Below are positions 1-8,463 of a DNA stretch of 33,262 nt, in pieces. Every line of letters begins with the position of its first letter. Within the stretch, counting starts at the first letter, position 1. The stretch covers positions 1-33,262 of the forward strand of contig DAOUOU010000003.1 in the NCBI GenBank assembly GCA_030626465.1, in the 5' to 3' direction. The position numbers and the translations under genes were made by a program. The notes beneath the pieces were generated by a model, which was not told the DNA's origin, did not search any database, and saw nothing but the letters and a program-made list of their open reading frames with translations. Source of the stretch: Bacteroidales bacterium. Its GTDB lineage: Bacteria > Bacteroidota > Bacteroidia > Bacteroidales > UBA10428.

Positions 1-561
<561 letters not shown>

Positions 562-775
562 TATAGAGAAGTTAATAATATCTGAGTCGAGGCTGTCTAA
601 GCCGCCACTTTTCAAGTGACGCAAGGGGGTAAATAAAACTACACCTGATAATCAGATTGTTAATACTTTTACTTATGTCGAGCTCACGTTAAATAGGATA
701 ATATCATATGATAGGATTGTTTCTTACCATTTAGTTAACTAATTTTAGTATATATATCTCTGAGTAAATAAATTC

Positions 776-3700
776 ATGAGAAGCAGATTATTACTACTGT
801 TTTATATACTATTTATATTTCAATCAATATGGGCTCAAAAATACCATCCTGTAGAAAGATTTACTATTAAGCAGGGTTTATCTCACAATGATATCACAAG
901 TCTTTATCTCGACAGTAAAGGTTTTCTGTGGATTGGCACCAGCGAGGGACTAAATCGTTACGATGGATATACTTTTTATAAATATTATTCTGATTTAAAG
1001 GATATTTCTTCCATACCAAATGATCATCTTTTTAAAATACAGGGCGAAGGCGATGATAATCTTTGGTGTGCATCAGCAACCGGAATTTTTAAGCTGGATT
1101 TGAAAAACAATAGTTTCACTTCATATACTAATTTTCTGGACACACTTAACTATTCTGCTTTTTCACCAGTATATGATTTTGTTATTGATACGCTAAATAA
1201 TAAAGTCTACTATGTGGGGAAACAGTTTTTTGGTAAGTTAGACATGATATCAGGATATAGCGAACGAATTCCTCTCGGGAACAATAATCCTTTCACCAGC
1301 TTTACTCACAATTATTCTATCGAATCTTTTTCTGATAGTGACAGCATAATCATTGTTGCCGGGAATGAAATTTTTAACTACAATAACAAAAATGATACGA
1401 TCTTCCCGATATTGGATACATATACTGAATTGTTTGAAAAAGATGGTGGAATCAACGGAATTAGGTCTGGTTTAAACAATGAATTATGGATTTTTTCCAA
1501 GAAGAGAATATGGCAGTACGTTAATAATCAGCAATTGATAGAGATATCTTCTCTAAAGATTGCAGGGGATCATAACATTGAGATCATAAATATTGTCCAG
1601 AAAAATGATAGCACTCTTCAGGTTTTTACTTTCAAGCGGATAATTGAATTTGATTTTCTCAACCAATCCGTAATTTCTTTTTCTATATTTGAAATACCAT
1701 CAACTTCTACCTGTGAGATTTCATCATATCTAAAGGATCGATCTGGTATTTACTGGCTGGGTAGTGATCAAGGCTTATACAAATTCAATCCCCATATAAA
1801 TGTCTTCAAGCATTATTTTATGACTGAGGCTTTTGAAAGATCTTTTTCTTCAGATATTGCATCGGCCGTTTTCGATTCGAATGGAAAGATATGGTTAGGT
1901 CTAAGCTCCGGATACTTATTAATAGTTGATCCTGAAAGGAAAGATCTCATAAATTCCATTCTCGTCAGTAAAAACCTTAACTCAAGGATCAACTCATTGA
2001 AAATAAATAATTCAGGAAAAATATTGGTATGTACCAATAGCGGCTTAAGTGAGTTTGATGTGCCATCTAATAACCTTTATACCAATAATTCCCTGAAATC
2101 AGAAATTATTCTCCTTGATAATATCGTTTATACGGCTTATACAGATGGCCCAGATACTATCTGGATATCAACCAGTAATGGTATTTACTTTCTTGATGGA
2201 AGCAATGATGCCTTACCCAAATCTATCTCATCTGAATTACTCTCATCTGAACCATACGAAAAAATCAAATCTACTTCGGAGCATATATATTTTATGCAGA
2301 CTCACCAGCTTGCTGAATTGAATCGCGCAAACAATCAAATACAACTTATCACAATAACTGATTCAATAAAAAATAATATAAGCTATCTTAATGATATTCT
2401 CCCACTGGATAACAAGCGTTTATTAATTGCAACTTCGGATGGAATGTATGTGTATGATTCTCAGGGTAAACAGATTACCTCATTTGATTTTCATACAAAG
2501 GGAATTAATAATTGCATTAATTCCCTTTTAAAAGATAGCAATGGAGATTTATGGATAGCAACAAGCAATGAGCTGATCTCCATTGAAAATAATAAAAACA
2601 GAGTCAAGCATTATACTATTCAGGATGGTCTAAATATTGGAATATTCGGCAGGAGGGTTGCATCGGTAGCTCCTGATGGCAAATTGCTCTTTGGTGGTAA
2701 GCATGGATTTGTTACTTTTTATCCCGATTCTATCATAGCGAATAAGTATATTCCAAACATTGAATTAACGCAAGCCATATTCTCCGGGAAAAATCGAAGA
2801 TTCACTAAAAATCTGGTCGGGCTTGATACACTCTTGGTTGAACCTGAGTATCGTTATTTAAGAATTGGTTTTTCAGCATTGAACTTCTGGGCTCCGGGAA
2901 AGAACCAATACAAATATTCCTTGGAGCGTTTGGAAAGACCGGAGAATTGGATCCCGCTTTATAACCAGAATTTCATTGATGTATCAGGTTTAAAAGCCGG
3001 CATTTATCGTCTTAAAATATTGGGATCAAATAGTGATGGCATCTGGAATTCTGACTCACGCGACCTCGTAATTCAAATTAATGCTCCCATATGGCAGTCA
3101 AGGGTATCCATTCTTGTTTACGGAATTATTCTAATTATTGTATTTTATATTACAATCTATTTTAGAACCAAACAACTGAGAAAACTTAACAAGGGATATC
3201 GCGAACGAGAGCATATTGGTAAAAAAATAGAATTACAAAAGGAAGAATTAGCCATAAAAAATAAAAATATTACGGATAGCATTAATTATGCAAAACGAAT
3301 TCAAATTGCTCTGATGCCATCCCAAAAACTGTTTAAGAAATTATTTTCTGATTCTTTTATTCTTCATATTCCAAAAGATATAGTAAGTGGCGATTTTTAT
3401 TGGGTCAACGAAGTTGAAGGAAGAATATACATTGCAGCTGTCGATTGCACTGGGCATGGAGTACCGGGAGCTTTTATGTCAGTCATAGGATTTGAATTAT
3501 TTCGACGCATCACTGAAACGGAAAAGAAAAAACAGCCAGCAGAAATTTTAAACAGTCTGAATAGAGGATTTGAGTCCATTTTCAGTGATGCCGATAGTGT
3601 AATACTTCGTGACGGAATGGATGTAGCCTTTTGTGCTATCGATCAGGAAATGAAGGTTCTCGAGTTTGCAGGTGCTTTTAATCCACTTTATCTTATTCGT

Positions 3701-4027
3701 GAGAACAGCATTACTGAGATTAAAGGAGATAGATTTTCTGTTGGCTTGAATGAAGAGGAGAATGAACAAAAATCATTTAATGATCATGTTATTCCTCTTT
3801 CTAGAGGCGATGTAATTTATATTTTTACTGATGGTTTTGCCGATCAATTTGGAGGTCCGGACGGGAAAAAATACAAATACAGAAGATTTCGTCACTTATT
3901 GTTAGCATTGCATCAATTACCTATGGAACGTCAGGGTGAATTTCTTAAAAGAAGTATTTTGGATTGGAAGGGATCCCTGGACCAGGTGGATGATGTTTTG
4001 GTTGTTGGTATAAGGATTGATAAATAA
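776..4027 (+). CDS. Secreted/periplasmic two-component-type beta-propeller sensor with Y_Y_Y-like domain, TM helix, coiled coil and cytoplasmic SpoIIE/PP2C phosphatase domain
   Basis: N-terminal signal peptide; repeated propeller motifs (GLSHNDITSLYLDSKGFLWIGTSEGLNRYDG; INSLLKDSNGDLWIAT); TM helix ILVYGIILIIVFYITIYF; PP2C motifs SGDFYWV, AAVDCTGHGVPGAFMS, YIFTDGFADQFGG, DDVLVVGI. Confidence 0.92.
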   Translation: MRSRLLLLFYILFIFQSIWAQKYHPVERFTIKQGLSHNDITSLYLDSKGFLWIGTSEGLNRYDGYTFYKYYSDLKDISSIPNDHLFKIQGEGDDNLWCASATGIFKLDLKNNSFTSYTNFLDTLNYSAFSPVYDFVIDTLNNKVYYVGKQFFGKLDMISGYSERIPLGNNNPFTSFTHNYSIESFSDSDSIIIVAGNEIFNYNNKNDTIFPILDTYTELFEKDGGINGIRSGLNNELWIFSKKRIWQYVNNQQLIEISSLKIAGDHNIEIINIVQKNDSTLQVFTFKRIIEFDFLNQSVISFSIFEIPSTSTCEISSYLKDRSGIYWLGSDQGLYKFNPHINVFKHYFMTEAFERSFSSDIASAVFDSNGKIWLGLSSGYLLIVDPERKDLINSILVSKNLNSRINSLKINNSGKILVCTNSGLSEFDVPSNNLYTNNSLKSEIILLDNIVYTAYTDGPDTIWISTSNGIYFLDGSNDALPKSISSELLSSEPYEKIKSTSEHIYFMQTHQLAELNRANNQIQLITITDSIKNNISYLNDILPLDNKRLLIATSDGMYVYDSQGKQITSFDFHTKGINNCINSLLKDSNGDLWIATSNELISIENNKNRVKHYTIQDGLNIGIFGRRVASVAPDGKLLFGGKHGFVTFYPDSIIANKYIPNIELTQAIFSGKNRRFTKNLVGLDTLLVEPEYRYLRIGFSALNFWAPGKNQYKYSLERLERPENWIPLYNQNFIDVSGLKAGIYRLKILGSNSDGIWNSDSRDLVIQINAPIWQSRVSILVYGIILIIVFYITIYFRTKQLRKLNKGYREREHIGKKIELQKEELAIKNKNITDSINYAKRIQIALMPSQKLFKKLFSDSFILHIPKDIVSGDFYWVNEVEGRIYIAAVDCTGHGVPGAFMSVIGFELFRRITETEKKKQPAEILNSLNRGFESIFSDADSVILRDGMDVAFCAIDQEMKVLEFAGAFNPLYLIRENSITEIKGDRFSVGLNEEENEQKSFNDHVIPLSRGDVIYIFTDGFADQFGGPDGKKYKYRRFRHLLLALHQLPMERQGEFLKRSILDWKGSLDQVDDVLVVGIRIDK
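2497..2528. repeat. Perfect inverted repeat, 13-bp arms, 6-nt loop (AAAGGGAATTAAT-AATTGC-ATTAATTCCCTTT), within CDS
   Basis: Read directly from sequence. Confidence 0.9.
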
Positions 4028-4028
4028 G

Positions 4029-5771
4029 TTAAGACTCAGGATTTTGCAGAGATAGAAGGTTACGCATTTTTTGTAGCAAAATCTCTACCTGAAATGGTTT
4101 GGAAATGTACTCGTTCATTCCGGCTGCCAGACAAGACTCTTTATCGCCAGATAAGGCGTTTGCAGTAATAGCAATAATAGGCGTTTGTGTATTCGTACTT
4201 GATTCAAGCTCCCTTATTTTCTTTGTTGCAAGAATACCATTCATAACAGGCATCTGAATATCCATCAGTATAAGATCATATTTGGTAGTGCCAAATTTAT
4301 CCAGTGCTTCCTTGCCATTACTGGCAACCTCAATATTCTTAACCTTATTCTTCAGACTCAGTATAACTATTTTCTGATTTATAGAATTATCTTCAACAAG
4401 CAACACATTTGCATCTTCAAGTTTTTGGCTAATGTAAGGTTGAATAATTTGCTTTGATTGTACATCAGGTGTGACTCTTTGTGTCTTATCGTTATTCAAT
4501 AAAAAGGCAAGACCAATATAAGTACGATTATTCTTTGTACTAACCTCAAAGCTTCCGTGATAATGATGAACTATTTTTCGAGCGATGCTAAAATCAAGAT
4601 AATTCTTTTGCAATTCATTTTTTGTTTGAATCGGATTATCCGGAGAAACAAAATAATTATCCTTATCATCTTTTTTCAGTTTTAGCAGAGGACAGGCAAT
4701 TTGAAATTCCAGTTTACTAAATTCATCATTTTCAGCTGAGATAGTCACATCGATTGAGATTTTTGGTTTCCCGTTAAAGCTAATTTTAATAAGGTTTTCT
4801 ATCAGGTTAAGTATTAATTGTTTAATTCTTACCGGATTGCCAATATAATGAGTTTCAGGAGCATTTATTGTTGATTCTATCTCAAGCTTATCCTTATGTT
4901 GATTTCTGAAAAGCATAAGCGTATTATCGATAGTAGATTGAATGTTAAAACTTACCTGACTCTTTTCATCATCATCTATATCAATGGTTGATATCTGAAC
5001 AATATTGTCTACAACATTTACAAGATTATTAGTAGAAGCAATTATGGTCTCAAACAAATCTAGTTGATCCGGAGGCAATTTACTTCTGTCGACGAGATTT
5101 GATATCAGCGTAATATTATTTAATGGTGTTCTGATCTGGTGTGAAAGTTTAGATAGAAAATCATCCTTTCTCTTACTTTCATTTCGACTATCAGCAATCC
5201 ATTCCTGCATAGTTTTCAGATTACGCACACGCAAAAATTCATAGGTATAAATTATTGCATGGATTGAGAGATATGCACCAATTATTCTCAAGCTAAAGCT
5301 TAACTCATAATCGGGAAGCACAGTAATATAAAGATTTAGATAACAAATTAGTGTAATGAAAATCAAGAAAACAAGAGATCCTCTTGTCCCATTATCGAGT
5401 CCTTTTAAGGCAATAGCAAGAATAGGGAAAGGAAAAACCCACAGGAAGCCAGTTCCAAACGCACCTCCGGTTGCAAGACAATACAATAAAACACAGGCGG
5501 TAATGACCAGAATGATGTTAGAGGATAATTCAATTTTTAACGATCTATAGAGAAAATAATATGTTAAGTATACCAATGCAGAAGCAATACCCAATACAAG
5601 TGCAAGCAGGTAATTCTCATTGATGATTGCAATAACACCAAAAGTGAGGTAGAAAAATAGTGAGATAATACCTGCATAGCTGATTGTAATAACCTTATCA
5701 GTATCTTGCAGATCAAGGTTTTTGTCAACTTTCTGCGAGAAATAGTTTGTTAACTGCTGAAGTAATCCCAT
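4029..5771 (-). CDS. Membrane hybrid histidine-kinase-like protein with C-terminal receiver domain; ATPase domain appears degenerate
   Basis: Multiple N-terminal TM segments; HisKA motif LSHQIRTPLNN; N-box-like NLIENLIK; no G1/G2 glycine boxes; intact REC (VLLVEDNSINQ, DLILMDIQMPVMNG, PIIAITANAL, GMNEYISKPF). Confidence 0.88.
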   Translation of the reverse strand: MGLLQQLTNYFSQKVDKNLDLQDTDKVITISYAGIISLFFYLTFGVIAIINENYLLALVLGIASALVYLTYYFLYRSLKIELSSNIILVITACVLLYCLATGGAFGTGFLWVFPFPILAIALKGLDNGTRGSLVFLIFITLICYLNLYITVLPDYELSFSLRIIGAYLSIHAIIYTYEFLRVRNLKTMQEWIADSRNESKRKDDFLSKLSHQIRTPLNNITLISNLVDRSKLPPDQLDLFETIIASTNNLVNVVDNIVQISTIDIDDDEKSQVSFNIQSTIDNTLMLFRNQHKDKLEIESTINAPETHYIGNPVRIKQLILNLIENLIKISFNGKPKISIDVTISAENDEFSKLEFQIACPLLKLKKDDKDNYFVSPDNPIQTKNELQKNYLDFSIARKIVHHYHGSFEVSTKNNRTYIGLAFLLNNDKTQRVTPDVQSKQIIQPYISQKLEDANVLLVEDNSINQKIVILSLKNKVKNIEVASNGKEALDKFGTTKYDLILMDIQMPVMNGILATKKIRELESSTNTQTPIIAITANALSGDKESCLAAGMNEYISKPFQVEILLQKMRNLLSLQNPES

Positions 5772-5924
5772 AATGGGGAATGGTTTAATACTTATTAAAT
5801 TTAATTAAAATTAGCATAAATAGTAATTTTCTTCGTTATTAAAATTACAAGCCCTTAAGTTATTTTCAACTTTAAATCATTTACAAAAGCTGAATTTTTA
5901 TTTCTGACTTTGCTACAGAAAAGG

Positions 5925-5932
5925 TAAATTTG
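5925..5932 (+). promoter_or_regulatory. Putative Bacteroidota -7 element TAAATTTG (TAnnTTTG)
   Basis: Match to the -7 consensus about 24 nt upstream of ATG 5956; no properly spaced -33 seen. Confidence 0.4.
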
Positions 5933-5955
5933 TTTTGACAGGAACTATTTTTATT

Positions 5956-6630
5956 ATGAGATTATTGGCCGGATTGATTTTTCTTGTACTTGTTAACCAC
6001 TGCGTTTCTTCACAGGTTGATTCCACTGAACTAGTTGAATATACAACTGATTTTCAGTTCAAAGAGGGACTATATCTTAATTTTAATCAGATAAAAACCA
6101 ATTCTCCTCTTCCAAAATCCAGAATAATCTCAACATATGATTACAATGATCCCGAATTTTTTGATAAAGTATTGTCCAAGTTGAAAGTCTTTTATTACGA
6201 TAACATTGGTAACAGGAATGAATTAAAATCTGATAATATTTGGGGATATTCCAGAAATGGATTCCTGTATATAAATATAGATGATGATTTTTTTAGAATT
6301 ACATTAATAGGAGCCATTTGTCACTTTATTGCAAGTCATACAACATACACCAATTATTATAATTCGCCCTATTACTACAATTCATATTATGATCCATATC
6401 GTATGCATCCTTCCTCATACCCAACTACAGAGATGAGACAATATTTACTGGATTTTACAACAGGAAGGGTATTGGATTATAACTTTGAATCGCTTGAAGC
6501 AATATTAATGCAGGATCCGGAATTACATGACGAATTCGTTGCTCTGAGTAAGAAAAAAAAGAAACAACTTAAATTTATTTATATACGTAAGTTCAACTCA
6601 AGAAATCCTTTATATTTTCCAAAAAATTAA
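5956..6630 (+). CDS. Uncharacterised exported protein, Tyr-rich segment (TTYTNYYNSPYYYNSYYDPY)
   Basis: ORF with signal peptide MRLLAGLIFLVLVNHCVSSQ; the TTG start at 5935 in the ORF track is less likely than ATG 5956. Confidence 0.75.
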   Translation: MRLLAGLIFLVLVNHCVSSQVDSTELVEYTTDFQFKEGLYLNFNQIKTNSPLPKSRIISTYDYNDPEFFDKVLSKLKVFYYDNIGNRNELKSDNIWGYSRNGFLYINIDDDFFRITLIGAICHFIASHTTYTNYYNSPYYYNSYYDPYRMHPSSYPTTEMRQYLLDFTTGRVLDYNFESLEAILMQDPELHDEFVALSKKKKKQLKFIYIRKFNSRNPLYFPKN

Positions 6631-6642
6631 AAATGTTTAATC

Positions 6643-7491
6643 ATGAGAAAAACGATAATTGCTCTGATCTATAGTGCCTTGTCAACTATAATTATTGCGC
6701 AAAGTTACATCCCAAGCAGAGACGATATCAATGCCTTTTTTAACACTAAAACCATGGTAGTGTTGCTGGATAATCCCTTATTGGAATATAATATTGTAAT
6801 CAAGGAGGTAATGGAACAGGAATGGACCATCACAGAATTCGAATACATCACCTTCAAAGAATTTGAGGAGCTGAGATTTGATCCACAGTATTCTTTTCTT
6901 TATATGTCGCAGGTTACATTTGAAAATGACAAAACAGACGCGAGATACAGATTCCTTCACCTATCACTTGGCGGAGATTATTTCAGAAAGAACCAGATGC
7001 CAGATATTGCTTCTATTCCTCTATCCTACTATAATGTTGAGGAAGACAACTACATATATAAACTGGCAATTCTGGTGAGATTCATCCAGAAACATGCTTT
7101 GCTGATTAAAGATCATCCTGAGATAGTTTCAGCAAATGTTCTTCAACATTACAATAATAATATCAAGGACATAAAGGGCAAGAACCTGTATTTGCTTGAA
7201 GAAGAATTATCAGATGAAGTGAATTCCACAGCCAGGATAAAGAAAATATATTCCTACGATTTCAGGATTGTAACAAAGGAAAATATCACTGAGGCTATTG
7301 CTAACAGGGATAAGGATATTGTATTTCTCCATAAAGTTGGACCTGAAGGTACGAAAATTAATGCAAGGTGTTATAAAATTATTATTGGAGCTGCAGATGC
7401 CAATTTTTACTATTTCGATTATCATAAAATCTCAAATAAAAAACCTGATGGATTTTTAAGTCAGGATTTTAAAAAACTTGAAAGGAAATAA
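6643..7491 (+). CDS. Uncharacterised exported protein
   Basis: 282-aa ORF with signal peptide MRKTIIALIYSALSTIIIAQ, 12 nt after the previous CDS (likely operon). Confidence 0.78.
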   Translation: MRKTIIALIYSALSTIIIAQSYIPSRDDINAFFNTKTMVVLLDNPLLEYNIVIKEVMEQEWTITEFEYITFKEFEELRFDPQYSFLYMSQVTFENDKTDARYRFLHLSLGGDYFRKNQMPDIASIPLSYYNVEEDNYIYKLAILVRFIQKHALLIKDHPEIVSANVLQHYNNNIKDIKGKNLYLLEEELSDEVNSTARIKKIYSYDFRIVTKENITEAIANRDKDIVFLHKVGPEGTKINARCYKIIIGAADANFYYFDYHKISNKKPDGFLSQDFKKLERK

Positions 7492-7650
7492 TCTGTGGCT
7501 GATTGAAATAGCTTCGACAGGTATTTTCACAGATATTATTTTACCTAAAAAATCGAGGATACCCAGCCATATACTGTTTATATGTTCTTAATACGCGAGG
7601 TAAAACTCAAATTTCTTTTTACTATCTTACATGCCAAATAGGATAGAACC

Positions 7651-8406
7651 ATGACCTGCAGATTATATTTTTCTATTCTTATTCTTCTTTTATTATCATT
7701 TAATGCCCAATTATTATCGCAACAAGAAGATTTAGAAGCAAGTTTATTATTGGTAGACAGATATATAGCATCTGGAGAAATTACTAAGGCTCTGACTACA
7801 ATAGAGAATATTCTGGTAAAACAACCAAATAATGTTGATGGACAAGAAAAGAAGATCAGCATACTTACGGAACAGGATAGAAGTAAAGACGCTTATAATG
7901 ATGTAGAGGACTATATGAGGATGTATCCTGACCAGCCGGAATATTTTTATTTTAGAGCTCTACTGCATCTTCAAAAAGGAAAATACTCAAAAGCAATTGA
8001 TGATTTTAACCGGGCTATTCAACTGGACATGCCAGATAATACTGTTTACAAGGTATACCTGAACAGGGGAATGGCTCACTTTTATCTGCAGGATTTTGAT
8101 TTAGCTGAAGATGATTTTAATGAAGTATTATCATTACATTCTAAATCTGCAGCAGCATGTCATGGTAAGGGTATGATTAAATATGAACTGCGTGAATACG
8201 AGGAAGCTGTAATACAGTTTCAGAAAGCATTAAAGCTTGAAGATGAAAACCCTATCACTCATTTTAACATGGCTATGACTTATTTCAGACTGGAAGAGAT
8301 AGATAATGCATGCTATCATTTTAATAAATCATGTTCTCTTGGACATAGAAATGCGTGCAGACTACTTATGATGGAATGTTCCCAGGAAATAAAAATTTCT
8401 AAATGA
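7651..8406 (+). CDS. Exported tetratricopeptide repeat protein
   Basis: Signal peptide MTCRLYFSILILLLLSFNAQLLSQ; TPR motifs (PEYFYFRALLHLQKGKYSKAIDDFNRAIQLD; YLNRGMAHFYLQDFDLAEDDFNEVLSL; KGMIKYELREYEEAVIQFQKALKL). Confidence 0.88.
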   Translation: MTCRLYFSILILLLLSFNAQLLSQQEDLEASLLLVDRYIASGEITKALTTIENILVKQPNNVDGQEKKISILTEQDRSKDAYNDVEDYMRMYPDQPEYFYFRALLHLQKGKYSKAIDDFNRAIQLDMPDNTVYKVYLNRGMAHFYLQDFDLAEDDFNEVLSLHSKSAAACHGKGMIKYELREYEEAVIQFQKALKLEDENPITHFNMAMTYFRLEEIDNACYHFNKSCSLGHRNACRLLMMECSQEIKISK

Positions 8407-8438
8407 GGGTCTTACTACACCCCTAAATATTTATATTG

Positions 8439-8446
8439 TATATTTG
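8439..8446 (+). promoter_or_regulatory. Putative -7 element TATATTTG
   Basis: TAnnTTTG match 17 nt upstream of ATG 8464. Confidence 0.45.
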
Positions 8447-8463
8447 TCCTCTTTTCGCAACCG

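Noticed and set aside
562-775. c-di-GMP (GEMM) riboswitch suggested by GACGCAA
   Set aside because: Only a 7-nt resemblance; the surrounding helices and conserved GEMM core are absent.
5935-5955. TTG start of the 231-aa ORF
   Set aside because: ATG at 5956 gives a standard signal peptide and lies at a normal distance from the putative -7 box.
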